DNA of 64,000 bases from Lentisphaerota bacterium. GTDB taxonomy: Bacteria; Verrucomicrobiota; Lentisphaeria; Oligosphaerales; JABHEG01. The stretch covers positions 33,127-97,126 of the forward strand of contig JABHEG010000200.1 of NCBI GenBank assembly GCA_018676675.1, in the 5' to 3' direction. The notes under the pieces are model-generated. The model was not told the origin of the DNA. It made no database searches and saw only the letters and a list, made by a program, of their open reading frames with translations. Both the position numbers and the translations under genes were made by a program. Within the stretch, counting starts at the first letter, position 1. Each line of letters starts with the position of its first letter. Below, one piece after another: positions 1 through 13,072 of this stretch.

Positions 1-77
1 CAGCGCTCAATTCCCCGGGCACTGAGGGATGGAGGGAGTTCATTGGACCGCCCTTCCGCGGCCAGGACAACGGAAGC

Positions 78-2441
78 TCACTGCCCCGCGGTTCCGTTCC
101 CGGCCGCCGGCTCAACCGCCTGAGGCTCAGCCCCGTCAGCGGCAGCCATCACCGGCGAAAGGGGCCGGTCGCTGGAGAGAACGATCATGTCCCCTATGAT
201 CTGGAGGGCTTCGTCCAGGACAGGATCGGTAGCCTGTTCATCTTCGGAGGACGCTGATGAGCCCCGGCGACGTTTCCGAGGCTTGGACTTCTTGAGCTTC
301 TCCGACCAGGCCTCTTCCTCCTGCTGGAGTTCTACCCGCTTGGCCTTGCTGAGGGTCAGTGTCTTTCTGTCTCGCCGCTCGGCGAAACGCTCGATATCCT
401 CAAGCATGGCCTGGTAATCGGGGTCACGGCTCATCCGCTCCTGTGATCGCTCGGACAGAGCCGGCACGTACGGGGTCACATCCACAAAAGGCTCCGTTTC
501 GAGGGCCTCAATCTCGTCCCAGGGCATAACGTGCGGCAGATGCTCCTCCCCGAGTTCCATGTGATCAGTGAACGACGCAAACGTCACATCAGGGGTGACG
601 CCTTTCACCTGGGTCGAGCCCCCGGTCACACGATAGAATTTGGCCATCGTGAACTTGAGCGAACCGGCTTTCTTCTGCCGGAAGATTGGCGTCCGACGCA
701 ACCGATCATCGAGATGAAAAACAGTCTGGACGGTTCCCTTTCCGTGCGATCGCTTCTCGCCGACAATCACGCCACGCCGGTGGTCCTGGATGGCAGCCGC
801 AACAATCTCCGAGGCGGAAGCGCTGAGCCGATCGATCAAGACGAGCAGCGGGCCGTCGTAGATGGTCTCCGGGTCCGGGTCGTGCCGTTTTTTCACCTGT
901 CCACGAGCATCACGGACCTGTACGACCGGTCCCTCAGGAAAGAACAGCCCGGCAAGTTCGATCGCCTCCTCAAGGCTCCCGCCACCGTTGGATCTCAGGT
1001 CCAGGATGAGCCCCGTCATCCCCTTTTCCTTGGCCTCGGAGATCAGGCGTCGGACGTCGCGAGTTGAGCTCTTGTAGTCTTTCGCCCCTGAGTTCTTGGC
1101 CCTGAAGTCCGCATAGAAGGAAGGCAGGTAGATAATGCCTATCCTGGCCTCTCGGGCAGCGTTCTCCTCCGCCTTGTCCTCTCCCGGCGTAGCAGTTGCC
1201 TCGAGCGGCAGCATGATCGGGCGGACCTCGCTCTTCGCTTCCTGGTCGGTGAGCTTCACTTCATCGCGAACGATGTCTACCACGACAGGAACACTGCCCA
1301 GCCCTTTGCCGGCTTCGAGCACAGTCAGATAGACGGTCGTACCTTTAGGGCCACGAATCATCTTCACGACTTTTCTCAGGGGCATATCAATGACGTCGAC
1401 CGATTCCTGGTTCTCCTGGGCGACAGCAATGATCCGGTCACCTTCCTTGAGCTGCCCATCAAGTTCGGCAGGCCCACCTGCGATAATCCCAGCCACCTTC
1501 ACGAACGAGTCTTCGGTGTTCAGCAACGCACCTATTCCCTGCAGGGAGAGCTTCATCGCGATATTGAAATCTTCCTCCGTGTCCGGGGCCATGTACACCG
1601 AGTGAGGATCGAAGATACGGGTCAGAGAAGAGAGGAACAGTTCCACGACTTCGAGCCCTTCCCGCGATTCGACCTGGCGCAGGTAACGCTCATAAAATTG
1701 CAGCACGCGCTCTTTAGGCGTCTTGCGGGGCACAACTGGGGCGGAGGCTTTTTCCTTGGCGCCCCCAGGTGCAGCGCCCCCCTCGTCCGGGGTGTCGCCC
1801 CCCTCGCCTTCCGGTTGCTTCTCCTGCTGTTGCTCCTCGGGCGTGGCCTTCTTCTGCCTGGAGACTTCCATCATCTGGTAGACAAGCATGTTGTTCTTGA
1901 TCCGTTTGCGCCACACCTCATCCAGCTCCGAGACAGACGCACACCAAGGCAGCTCGGACCGGTCAAGGATCATCTGTTCATCTTTGGTGAAATCGAAGGG
2001 CACTTCGAGGCGAGACTTGACGAAAGCCACGCGTTCCCGAACCCGCTGCACATAGCGTTCGTAGACGTCGAAGGCGATGGTCACCTGCCCTTGCAGCACC
2101 AGGTCATCAAGGATCGTCTGGTAGCTCTGGAATTCTTTGATGTCAGCCGCCAACAGGAAGCTCCGGTTGTGGTCCAGTCGGTCAAAGAACTCGTCAAACA
2201 GCTTCTCCGACACGCTGTCGTCGATACGTCGATGGGAGTAGTGGTAGCGGGACATCAGGCTTGCGACATACTTACTGACAACCTTTTCAACTGCTCCGGG
2301 GCCGTTGCCCCTGGCTGCCGCCAGCGCGCGCAGACCGGTCACACTGACCCAGACCAGGACTGCGGTTGTGACCACAGTCGTCAGCCGTTTCAGCATTCGT
2401 CTCGTGATGGCTCTCCGGGCCTTGGTTCGCGTCATCGCCAT
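78..2441 (-). CDS. prc: Tail-specific (carboxy-terminal) processing protease, S41A family
   Basis: This periplasmic serine protease recognises C-terminal tails of envelope proteins and degrades or trims them. The 787-residue product has a basic N-terminus and one hydrophobic segment (about residues 20-43) acting as signal or anchor. A Prc-type helical N-domain follows, then a Gln/Glu/Gly-rich low-complexity linker (about 195-240), a PDZ-like domain (about 295-375) and the S41 core. The Ser/Lys dyad is visible as Ser542 in LSASASE and Lys568 in GKGTVQ. A charged C-terminal extension of the E. coli Prc/Tsp type is present, so the length fits Prc rather than the shorter CtpA. It lies 51 bp downstream of the DUF721 gene on the same strand and is probably co-transcribed with it. 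The acidic linker inside the N-domain is longer than usual. The family call is secure; the substrate is unknown. Confidence 0.93.
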   Translation of the reverse strand: MAMTRTKARRAITRRMLKRLTTVVTTAVLVWVSVTGLRALAAARGNGPGAVEKVVSKYVASLMSRYHYSHRRIDDSVSEKLFDEFFDRLDHNRSFLLAADIKEFQSYQTILDDLVLQGQVTIAFDVYERYVQRVRERVAFVKSRLEVPFDFTKDEQMILDRSELPWCASVSELDEVWRKRIKNNMLVYQMMEVSRQKKATPEEQQQEKQPEGEGGDTPDEGGAAPGGAKEKASAPVVPRKTPKERVLQFYERYLRQVESREGLEVVELFLSSLTRIFDPHSVYMAPDTEEDFNIAMKLSLQGIGALLNTEDSFVKVAGIIAGGPAELDGQLKEGDRIIAVAQENQESVDVIDMPLRKVVKMIRGPKGTTVYLTVLEAGKGLGSVPVVVDIVRDEVKLTDQEAKSEVRPIMLPLEATATPGEDKAEENAAREARIGIIYLPSFYADFRAKNSGAKDYKSSTRDVRRLISEAKEKGMTGLILDLRSNGGGSLEEAIELAGLFFPEGPVVQVRDARGQVKKRHDPDPETIYDGPLLVLIDRLSASASEIVAAAIQDHRRGVIVGEKRSHGKGTVQTVFHLDDRLRRTPIFRQKKAGSLKFTMAKFYRVTGGSTQVKGVTPDVTFASFTDHMELGEEHLPHVMPWDEIEALETEPFVDVTPYVPALSERSQERMSRDPDYQAMLEDIERFAERRDRKTLTLSKAKRVELQQEEEAWSEKLKKSKPRKRRRGSSASSEDEQATDPVLDEALQIIGDMIVLSSDRPLSPVMAAADGAEPQAVEPAAGNGTAGQ

Positions 2442-2492
2442 ATCTCCAATCGTCGATAGTTCAGGCTCGCCCGTCCACAGGTTCGGGCCGCA

Positions 2493-3137
2493 TCAGTCAT
2501 CGCTCTTGCCTCGTTCCCCCGACCGTTCTTCTGCCCCGTTCCACCGTTTCCCACCTCGTCCAGCTCGGGGGCCTTGGGCCCCCTCGCGAGCGCCCGACGC
2601 GACGTACCGCCCCGCCGGGACGAATCTCACATCGGTTATCTGGCCATCAGTCATCGCTTCAAGTTTGACCACAATCTGCGGTCTTCGTTCCCATTTGAGT
2701 ATGTAAAGCCAAGACGAGTTTCTTACCTCGACCTCGAGAATTCCTCGACGAATCGCGGCGGGTACGCTTTGATCGGCGACATCAGATCCCACGCAATCAG
2801 CCCATTGGTGACGAATGGCCTCAAGCAACGCCATGTCCCGGCTGCCGATCTTTGCGAGCACGCCAGTCAACACATCGGACACGTCCCGGGCCGGCGTCTG
2901 GTGAGCGACAATCTCCTCAGTGGAAAAGTCAGCCCCGTACCAGTCCCGCAGCGTCTGTTCACGACGCCACTCCACCCGGTTGGCTCCCCGAGAAAAGTGG
3001 GTGCGTTTCCGGTTGCCGTCCCGGTTGAGCCAACGGCCCGTGCCTTCCCCGGGAGTCTGCGCCGGTTCTTTTGCCATATTGCGGTCTGCCTTACAGCTGC
3101 TATGGATCTCACCAACGGATTCCCGTGCCGAGTCCAC
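2493..3137 (-). CDS. DUF721 (DciA-like) domain protein
   Basis: The central part (about residues 75-175) has the DUF721 pattern: a short helix-rich stretch starting DVLTGVLAKIG, then a beta-rich half containing LEVEVRNSSWLYILKWER. DUF721 proteins include DciA, the ancestral loader of the replicative helicase DnaB, and are usually small. Here extra basic N- and C-terminal tails flank the domain; the C-tail is Gly/Arg-rich and probably disordered. The ORF opens with GTG at 3137 without a good ribosome site. An internal ATG at about 3077 with AAGG upstream is an alternative start. The gene precedes the Prc-type protease by 51 bp and is divergent from yggS. A role in replication initiation is inferred from the family only. 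Confidence 0.75.
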   Translation of the reverse strand: MDSARESVGEIHSSCKADRNMAKEPAQTPGEGTGRWLNRDGNRKRTHFSRGANRVEWRREQTLRDWYGADFSTEEIVAHQTPARDVSDVLTGVLAKIGSRDMALLEAIRHQWADCVGSDVADQSVPAAIRRGILEVEVRNSSWLYILKWERRPQIVVKLEAMTDGQITDVRFVPAGRYVASGAREGAQGPRAGRGGKRWNGAEERSGERGKSDD

Positions 3138-3269
3138 TCGTCAACGCTGCCTGGCCACGCCAGGCAAGACCGGTATTGTACAGGCGTAGCGGACGTCCGG
3201 GCCGCGGGACGCCTCGGGTCCGCCACCCCCTCACCAGTTACGAACTGTAATCTACCGGGAGGATACGCG

Positions 3270-3956
3270 ATGTCGACCACCGCCGTCGGCGAAAGACTGG
3301 GCCGTGTCGTCGCTGACATCGCCGCCCATTCCGAGCAGGCCGGACGAGCAGGGAACGCTGTAAGCCTGGTCGCGGTCTCAAAGACAGTCAGCACAGACAT
3401 CGTGCTGCAGGCTCACGACGCGGGACACCGGGCCTTTGGCGAGAACCGCCCCCAGGAGCTCGAACGCAAAGCTCGTGAACTGCCGGACGACTGCGAATGG
3501 CACATGATCGGGCACCTGCAGAAGAACAAGGTCCGTCCCGTCTGCCGTCATGCCCACTGGATCCATTCGGTAGACTCACCTGCCCTCCTGAAACGCATTG
3601 ACCGAATCGCCGGGGAGGAAGGGACCTGTCCGAATGTCCTGATCCAGGTCAATATCACAGGAGAAGACACGAAGGCAGGCGTTGATCCAGCTGAAGTCCG
3701 CCCCATCCTGGATGCCGCGGCTGAATGCCGTAACCTCACCTGCGCCGGCCTGATGACGATGGCGCCTTTCGGAGCTTCAGAGGCGCTGTTAAGGGAGGCC
3801 TTTGGGGGCCTTCGTCAGCTGCGTGACAAGCTGGTGGTCGAGGGTGAATGCCAGCTTCCTCACCTCTCAATGGGGATGTCTGGAGACTACCGGATCGCCA
3901 TCGCCGAGGGTGCCACAATGGTCCGCATCGGCACAGCCGTATTCGGGGCTCGCTGA
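3270..3956 (+). CDS. yggS: YggS/PLPBP family pyridoxal-phosphate homeostasis protein
   Basis: This is a single-domain, alanine-racemase-like TIM barrel that binds pyridoxal phosphate and buffers the cellular vitamin B6 pool without known catalytic activity. The 228-residue length is typical. The PLP-lysine motif is near the N-terminus (SLVAVSKT). The family signatures FGENRPQEL, WHMIGHLQKNK and the C-terminal LSMGMSGDY with VRIGTAVFG are all present. The ORF track extends it far upstream, but the ATG at 3270 is preceded by GGGAGGA at optimal spacing and is the right start. It converges with the amidohydrolase gene 13 bp downstream. In many bacteria yggS sits near cell-division or envelope genes, which is not seen here. 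Confidence 0.95.
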   Translation: MSTTAVGERLGRVVADIAAHSEQAGRAGNAVSLVAVSKTVSTDIVLQAHDAGHRAFGENRPQELERKARELPDDCEWHMIGHLQKNKVRPVCRHAHWIHSVDSPALLKRIDRIAGEEGTCPNVLIQVNITGEDTKAGVDPAEVRPILDAAAECRNLTCAGLMTMAPFGASEALLREAFGGLRQLRDKLVVEGECQLPHLSMGMSGDYRIAIAEGATMVRIGTAVFGAR

Positions 3957-3969
3957 CCAGCTGTTGAGG

Positions 3970-4809
3970 CTACCGAACCGGCAACCCGTAGGCCCGTCTC
4001 GCATTCGTACTGAAACACCGTGACACCGCCTCCGGACCTTTGCCTCGAAAAAAGGTCAACGCGACACGCAGCGCGGCCTCGAAGGGGGTGGCTCGCTCAC
4101 ACACGGGCCAGTCGCTTCCCCAGATCAGGCGTTCTTCCCCGAACGTCGTCCACAGCGCCTCAAACACCGGTGCGTAGAACGCTGGTTCCACCGGAGCGGG
4201 TGTGGGCACGGCAAGCTCGGTCGCGGCGGATGCCTTCATGAAGACATTCGGTTCAGCCGCCAGCATGGCCATCCGTTCGGCCCACTCGGTCGGCGGCTCC
4301 GCACCGTCAATCTTGACCAACCCCATATGATTGACCACAATGGGGAGCGAGGGCAAGCGCCCGGCAACGGTGGCGATGCCGGGAGCATGGGACGCATTGC
4401 CAAGGACATCAAGGCCAAGCCCGGCATCCGCCAGACGTTCCATATCCTCCATGAAGGCGGGTCTGTCCACATCGTCAAACCACGTCCCCCCCAGACGAAT
4501 CCCCCGGAACAACGGGTTGGATGAGAACCGGGCAAGGTACTCGCGGAAGTGTTCCGAACACGGTTCGAGATGGCCCACAACCCCCACGATGAACGGGTCG
4601 CGCTCGGCAAGCTCCAGAAGCCACTGGTTGTCCTCCAGCCACCCACTTGCCTCGACAACCACCGTTCCCACCACACCGCAGGGCTCGGCTATCTCCCGGT
4701 AGTGATCCGGCAACACCGTTCGGTACAGGACGTCGTCAGACTGGGGCGGCCAGGGAACGCCCTCCCTACGGTGAGGATCGTAGAAGTGCGTATGCGTGTC
4801 AATGAACAT
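3970..4809 (-). CDS. Amidohydrolase family (TIM-barrel metal-dependent hydrolase)
   Basis: The 279-residue protein begins MFIDTHTHFYDP, the HxH metal-binding signature of amidohydrolase-2 type enzymes such as lactonases and decarboxylase-like hydrolases. Further family signs are VNHMGL in the middle and the C-terminal LIWGSDWPV, which carries the catalytic Asp. There is no signal peptide, so it is cytoplasmic. It follows the Gfo/Idh/MocA dehydrogenase by 65 bp on the same strand. This pairing is common in sugar-acid or inositol-type catabolism, where the dehydrogenase makes a lactone and this family opens it. That substrate logic is inference. Confidence 0.85.
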   Translation of the reverse strand: MFIDTHTHFYDPHRREGVPWPPQSDDVLYRTVLPDHYREIAEPCGVVGTVVVEASGWLEDNQWLLELAERDPFIVGVVGHLEPCSEHFREYLARFSSNPLFRGIRLGGTWFDDVDRPAFMEDMERLADAGLGLDVLGNASHAPGIATVAGRLPSLPIVVNHMGLVKIDGAEPPTEWAERMAMLAAEPNVFMKASAATELAVPTPAPVEPAFYAPVFEALWTTFGEERLIWGSDWPVCERATPFEAALRVALTFFRGKGPEAVSRCFSTNARRAYGLPVR

Positions 4810-4874
4810 GGCAGGTTTCCCAGACTTTCAGTTCAGCACATCATAGATGGGATCGGGCAGTTTGCGGAAGTCGA

Positions 4875-5831
4875 TCAGACAGCTGCCTTGGCTCGAATGG
4901 TCCAGCGACTTGCGCTGAGTTCCTCACCCAAGCTCAGCGGCAAGGGTTCTCGACCGACAAAGGCGCCGATCACCCGGTCAAACCAACTCGGACATGGGGC
5001 TTCCGTATCCAGGTCGAGGGGGTCCTTCCCATCCCGCAGCAGGCGGGCAGACTTACGAAGAGCATCCGTCTCCACGATACCGCGCGTGCCGAAAATGCGA
5101 ACGATCTCGTATCCCCATGCGAGCTGTTTCGCGGGGTTGAGGTAGTTGCAGACGGCGCTGGCCAGGCCGCCATTGGCCAACGTCATGATCATGGAAACAG
5201 CCCGACGACACTCGCTGTTGGGGTGGTCGTTCCCGAACGTTGTTTCCCGGATCTGCATGTCGGTGACAGCCACCCCTGCCACGATTTCCACGAATCGAAC
5301 GGGGTAAACGCCCACCTGCAGGGCCAATCCCCCGTCCAACGCTTCGTCAGCGGGCCGCCAGTCACCCCAGGGGTAACATTTCTGGGCCAGCACCTGCACA
5401 ACGTCGCCGATCGCGCCCGAGGCGACACACTCCCGAGCTGCGTTGTACGGTTGCTCAAACCCCGTTCCCCCCATCTCATGGTACTGACAGCCGGTCTCTT
5501 CGCAAGCTGCCACGATCGCGTCCAACCCGGCCTCCGTCAGCGCGGACGGTTTCTCCCCATAGGCGTGTTTCCCAGCCCGCATCGCCCTGACCGCATCGCT
5601 CGCCTGGTCCGCTCGACGGGGGGAACAGAGACTGACGACATCAACGCGGTCGTCAGCCAGGAGTTCGTCCAGCGTCTGATAGCGCGGCACATCTCCCGCC
5701 TGTGTCGGCAAGGGGCGTCCCCCAAACGCACTCACGGCCACCAGTTCGGCATCCGCATGCCCATTGACGAGTCCCTGCACTTGGTGCCCATTCGTCCCGT
5801 AGAGCCCAATCCCAAGTTTGCCTGAGGTCAT
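4875..5831 (-). CDS. Gfo/Idh/MocA family oxidoreductase
   Basis: This is an NAD(P)-dependent dehydrogenase of the glucose-fructose oxidoreductase / inositol dehydrogenase / rhizopine catabolism family. The N-terminal Rossmann fold has a dinucleotide-binding turn (GIGLYGTNGHQ). The family Glu-Lys-Pro motif appears as YGEKPSA at about residue 93. The C-terminal alpha/beta half is Gfo-like. Its 318 residues are slightly short for the family. No Tat signal is present, so it is cytoplasmic. It probably forms an operon with the amidohydrolase downstream. The substrate, a sugar or cyclitol, cannot be read from sequence. Confidence 0.88.
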   Translation of the reverse strand: MTSGKLGIGLYGTNGHQVQGLVNGHADAELVAVSAFGGRPLPTQAGDVPRYQTLDELLADDRVDVVSLCSPRRADQASDAVRAMRAGKHAYGEKPSALTEAGLDAIVAACEETGCQYHEMGGTGFEQPYNAARECVASGAIGDVVQVLAQKCYPWGDWRPADEALDGGLALQVGVYPVRFVEIVAGVAVTDMQIRETTFGNDHPNSECRRAVSMIMTLANGGLASAVCNYLNPAKQLAWGYEIVRIFGTRGIVETDALRKSARLLRDGKDPLDLDTEAPCPSWFDRVIGAFVGREPLPLSLGEELSASRWTIRAKAAV

Positions 5832-5945
5832 CGCTGTATGCTCCCATGTGAGATTCGGAGAAGATCCGGGTGAGTGCGTCCCTGGCGGAGGGATGACCGC
5901 CGTATGTGAATGCCCAAGCCCGGAAGAATCGGGCCACCGTCGCGG

Positions 5946-9209
<3,264 letters not shown>

Positions 9210-9356
9210 GCGCAGAGAAAAACGCAGGGGCTGGCCTCCCCGGATTGGGGCACTTCACCAAAGCAGCGCCCGATCTGACCGGGAACACTGCTGGTTTGGC
9301 GCCTCCGATGGCTGAATGTATCGCCCCCCGTGAAGGCGTCAAGCATATCGACCAGG

Positions 9357-9992
9357 CTACCCGGGAAGCTCAAGCCCAAACTCTGCCAGCCGACTCAGGA
9401 CCTCTTCAGTTGGCAGGCCGATCACGTTGGATCGGGGTCCATCGATCGCGGCCACGATCATGTGACCATGCTCCTGGATGGCATAGGCTCCAGCCTTGTC
9501 GAGGGTGTTCACCAACCCACAGTACGTATCGATCTCCGCGTCTGTGAGTTCCCCAAAGCGCACTGCGGTTCGGCACACCCACGCCGCCTCGTGAACGGGC
9601 ACCCCGCGGACAATGCAGACTCCAGTCAATACGTGATGCGTTCGGCCCGAAAGCCGACGGAGGAAGATCCGGGCCTCGGCCACCGAGGACGGCTTGCCGT
9701 AGACCTCCTGGCCGAGGACCACGACGGTGTCGGCCCCAAGCACGACAGCCCCGGGCAGACGTTCGCTGACGCACCCGGCTTTCAGGCGGGCCAACCGCAA
9801 TACATACTCCGCGGGTACCTCCCCGGGATGTTGCGTCTCGTCCACATCGGCCGGCTCAATGACAGGGCGGAGGCCGGCTTCACGTAGCAGCAGTCGCCGT
9901 CGCGGGGATGCAGAGGCGAGAACAAACGGTGGATGGGGTGAGAGGGATCCCTCTCCGGACGTGTCCGAGTCGTTGGCGTTCTGGGTGCTCAC
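9357..9992 (-). CDS. maf: Maf-like nucleoside triphosphate pyrophosphatase
   Basis: Maf proteins hydrolyse non-canonical or modified nucleoside triphosphates to the monophosphate plus pyrophosphate, and are linked to division arrest. The signature SASPRRRLLLREAG is near the N-terminus, followed by ADTVV and the YxxxxxxxDKAGAYAIQ segment, all expected. The length of 211 residues includes a short N-terminal extension; a start a little downstream, just before PPFVLASASP, would give the usual length. It lies 39 bp after der on the same strand, suggesting a der-maf operon. There is nothing unusual in the active site. Confidence 0.93.
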   Translation of the reverse strand: MSTQNANDSDTSGEGSLSPHPPFVLASASPRRRLLLREAGLRPVIEPADVDETQHPGEVPAEYVLRLARLKAGCVSERLPGAVVLGADTVVVLGQEVYGKPSSVAEARIFLRRLSGRTHHVLTGVCIVRGVPVHEAAWVCRTAVRFGELTDAEIDTYCGLVNTLDKAGAYAIQEHGHMIVAAIDGPRSNVIGLPTEEVLSRLAEFGLELPG

Positions 9993-10031
9993 GGCAATCA
10001 GTCCAGTGTGAGGGGCATCGCACAGCGGCAG

Positions 10032-11510
10032 CTACTTCTTCTTTTTCTTGCGCCAGCCTTTGCGGCGAGATTCATGCCGAGCGTTTGCCTGGCGCACCTT
10101 GCGCTTCTCACGCACTACCCCGGCGATCGCCTGGCGCCCACCGTGTTCGCTCTCCTTGTCCGTTCGCCGTTCACGCAGCTCAATCTCGATCGGCAGCCCG
10201 GTCTCAGGAAAGAAGGCCTCCCGAAACTGATTCTCCAGGAAACGCAGGTAGTTGGCCGAACAGGCTTCTTTGTGGTTGACGAAGAGCAGGAAACGCGGGG
10301 GTGGGTTGCCCTTCATGGTCGCGTACATGACCTTGAGTATACGGTTTCCCGTACTGCTTGGCGGGTTGCGCATCAGCACATCCTGCACGAAGCGGTTGAC
10401 CACGGACGTCGGGACTTTGATCCGCATCTGCTCCCGCAACCTGACCAGAAGATCGAACACGGAGTCGAGACTGTACCCACTCAACGCACAGATGACCGCC
10501 ATCGGCGCATGCTGCATAAAGCGCAAGCGATCACGGAAGAGGGCGATCAGGTCCTTCTGCTTCATCTGGCCTGACAGTAAATCCCACTTGTTAACGATCA
10601 GTATGCAAGGCTTTCTCGCATCGTTGATCATACGGGCAATTCGTCGATCCTGTGCGGTGGCGGGTGCCGTAGCATCGAGGACAAAGAGGACGGCATCGCT
10701 TCGGCGAATGGCGCTTTCTGCCCGGGTCGCGCTGAAGAACTCAACCACGGTGTCCACCTGGCGTTGCCGGCGCAGGCCTGCGGTGTCAATCAGAGCCATC
10801 GGCACGTCATGATCCCCGTGGCTGAACCGGAAGGGCACATCGACAGCGTCGCGGGTCGTCCCGGCGATCTCACTGACCATCACCCGGTCCTCACCGAGAA
10901 TGCAGTTGACAAGCGAAGACTTCCCGACATTCGGTCGGCCGACCACAGCCAGTTGCATCGCCGGCGGTTCGGCGGGCTGCGCATCGCTTTCGGGCAGGAG
11001 GGCGAAACAGCGCTCCATCAACTCTCTAATGCCGTAGTTCTGTGTGCATGATGTGGGTATCAGGGCAGGGGCGCTGAGATCCGCAAATTCAGCTCCGGCT
11101 GACTCCCTGTAGGCATCGTTGTCGGCCTTGTTGGCCGCCATCACCACCGTGCACTCGGAGGCCCGCAGTAGATCACCGATCTCATGGTCCAAGGGAGTTG
11201 TCCCGCAATGGCAGTCCACAACCCAGATGACAACGTCCGCATCTTCGACCACGGCCGCGACCTGGTCACGGATAAGACCATCGAACGTGTCAACCCGCTT
11301 TTCCTTCACGAGGACGCCCAAGCCACCGGTGTCAACCAGCAGGCAATGGTGCCCAAGGCGGTGAACGGGGGCCACGATGGAATCCCGGGTGACCCCGCTT
11401 TGCTCGTGCACGATGGAAATCCGACGCCCGACGATACGGTTGAAAAGCGCGGATTTACCCACATTGGGGCGCCCAACAATGGCGATGATGGGGAGTTCGT
11501 TGTCAGCCAT
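10032..11510 (-). CDS. der: Ribosome biogenesis GTPase Der (EngA)
   Basis: Der is a tandem-GTPase protein needed for assembly of the 50S ribosomal subunit. The 492-residue product shows two complete G domains, with P-loops GRPNVGKSALFN and GRPNVGKSSLVN, DTAGL switch motifs and NKxD motifs (NKAD, NKWD). A C-terminal KH-like domain and a very basic Lys/Arg tail follow. All catalytic motifs are intact. It heads a minus-strand run with maf. The 258-bp gap to the divergent C39 protease gene should hold both promoters and contains a 7-bp stem hairpin (CAGGCCT/AGGCCTG) near 11607-11627. Confidence 0.96.
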   Translation of the reverse strand: MADNELPIIAIVGRPNVGKSALFNRIVGRRISIVHEQSGVTRDSIVAPVHRLGHHCLLVDTGGLGVLVKEKRVDTFDGLIRDQVAAVVEDADVVIWVVDCHCGTTPLDHEIGDLLRASECTVVMAANKADNDAYRESAGAEFADLSAPALIPTSCTQNYGIRELMERCFALLPESDAQPAEPPAMQLAVVGRPNVGKSSLVNCILGEDRVMVSEIAGTTRDAVDVPFRFSHGDHDVPMALIDTAGLRRQRQVDTVVEFFSATRAESAIRRSDAVLFVLDATAPATAQDRRIARMINDARKPCILIVNKWDLLSGQMKQKDLIALFRDRLRFMQHAPMAVICALSGYSLDSVFDLLVRLREQMRIKVPTSVVNRFVQDVLMRNPPSSTGNRILKVMYATMKGNPPPRFLLFVNHKEACSANYLRFLENQFREAFFPETGLPIEIELRERRTDKESEHGGRQAIAGVVREKRKVRQANARHESRRKGWRKKKKK

Positions 11511-11768
11511 GCTCGATCCTGATTGGCAAGTCCGTCAAAACGCGTGCGGAATGCTTCCTGGAAAATCTACAAAAGTATCTCTGATTCAGCACTTTTCAAG
11601 CTCTACAGGCCTCCCCGGAAGGCCTGTCCGCCGGGCGCTCCGGCCCACCGTTTCGTTGCGTTCGTCACCCGGACGCCCTTGAGTCGCGCACCCTGCCGCG
11701 GCATAGTCCGTAGGAAACCGCGGCGGAAATCCGGCTCCGCGGGCACTGCGGTCAAAGGAACCCTCGTC

Positions 11769-13055
11769 ATGCCCAAAGCAAAAGCGACCATATGCCTTCT
11801 TCTCATCGCCATCGGTGCCGTTCGGGCGGGAGACTGGGACGTCGTTAACCGAGCCCTGGGAATCCCCCTGTTCGCCCGGGATCCTCTTCTGGGCGAGCTG
11901 TCTGAACCAGTAGCAGAGCGGCTGGGACTGGTCCGGCAGTCAGACACCAAACGCCGGCCCATCTGGTCTGGCAAGAGCATACGAATGGGGGACCTCCCCA
12001 TCGCTGAACTGCGCCTGTTCACGGACCTCGACAGCACCGTTGACCATGTGGAAATCAATGTCGTCAACAAGGGCGATTTCTACTCGGAGACGAACGTCCG
12101 CGAGTTCGCGCTGGACATCTACAACCATGCCGGGCGGGCCGACAACGCCATCAAGAAAGGATCGGCAAACCTCCGACGCCGACTCAAGCAAGCCTTCGAC
12201 AGGCGCTTCGAGGGATCCCGCGACGCCCTGACTGAAACCCTCACCGCTGTTTTTGGGAAGCCGGAACACGAGCACATGAAGCAGAGCCGGAGACGCCGCG
12301 CGCTGCGTTGGGACTGGCGGGATGTCGCGCTGGTTCTGGATGCGGAAAAGGACGAGTTTCTCATCCTGCGCGTGCTTCCGCGGAAGCTGGCCGATGGAGG
12401 AGGGAGAGGCAAACGCGTGAACGACGGAAAGCTCAAACAACAGCTGCCGAAACGGGTCCTTCAGGCCGAAAGCGGCGACCGCCTGATCCAGGACATCCCT
12501 CTGGTCGATCAGGGCGACAAAGGGTACTGCGCCGTGGCCTCGGGAGAGCGCCTTCTGCGCTACATGGGCATCCCGGTAGACAGCCACCAGCTTGCGGACC
12601 TCGCAAGAACGGACAAGCGCGGGGGAACGACTGAGGACGGCATGGACCACGCCATGCGGGTCATCGCCACCAAGAACAGGCGCAGCTATCGCCGGATCGG
12701 CTCGGAGCCCACCATCAAGACCGTGTCAAAATACATCGACCGCGGCTTGCCGATGCTGTGGAGCGTCAAAGTGATCGAGGCATTCGAGGCGGGTGTGCGG
12801 ACCCGGAATGAAGGACGCGATGCCCCGGGGGGAAGGCGCTGGCGCCTACTGCTGGAGGACGCAAACCGCACGACCCGGGCGCTCGAGAAGCAGCGCGGTT
12901 CACTCCACATGCGTCTGGTTGTGGGATACAATCCCGAGACGAAGGAGATCGCCTACTCCGACACGTGGACCGGCCAAGCTGAAATCCTCTGGATCACCGA
13001 GCGCGAGGCCCGGGCCATCGGAGGACGAGCCGGCCTCGCCATTCTCATGCCGTAA
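11769..13055 (+). CDS. Secreted C39-like cysteine protease domain protein
   Basis: The track extends the ORF to 11523, but the ATG at 11769 has AAAGGA upstream and opens a clear signal peptide (ICLLLIAIGAVRA). The mature protein has an unrecognised N-terminal half, including LPIAELRLFTDLDSTVDHVEI, and a C-terminal papain-like domain of the C39_2 type. The putative catalytic Cys is in VDQGDKGYCAVASGERLL. The His is in LHMRLVVGYN and is followed by YSDTW, supplying the third residue. This fold cleaves peptides or acts as a bacteriocin-processing-like peptidase, but no ABC transporter or leader peptide is nearby. It is 18 bp from the sulfatase start, and the shared transcript may be incidental. 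Confidence 0.75.
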   Translation: MPKAKATICLLLIAIGAVRAGDWDVVNRALGIPLFARDPLLGELSEPVAERLGLVRQSDTKRRPIWSGKSIRMGDLPIAELRLFTDLDSTVDHVEINVVNKGDFYSETNVREFALDIYNHAGRADNAIKKGSANLRRRLKQAFDRRFEGSRDALTETLTAVFGKPEHEHMKQSRRRRALRWDWRDVALVLDAEKDEFLILRVLPRKLADGGGRGKRVNDGKLKQQLPKRVLQAESGDRLIQDIPLVDQGDKGYCAVASGERLLRYMGIPVDSHQLADLARTDKRGGTTEDGMDHAMRVIATKNRRSYRRIGSEPTIKTVSKYIDRGLPMLWSVKVIEAFEAGVRTRNEGRDAPGGRRWRLLLEDANRTTRALEKQRGSLHMRLVVGYNPETKEIAYSDTWTGQAEILWITEREARAIGGRAGLAILMP

Positions 13056-13072
13056 TCAAGGAGATGCCTGAT

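Noticed and set aside
1602-2459. 285-aa plus-strand ORF inside the Prc-type protease gene
   Set aside because: Shadow; the protease frame has the catalytic motifs and correct length.
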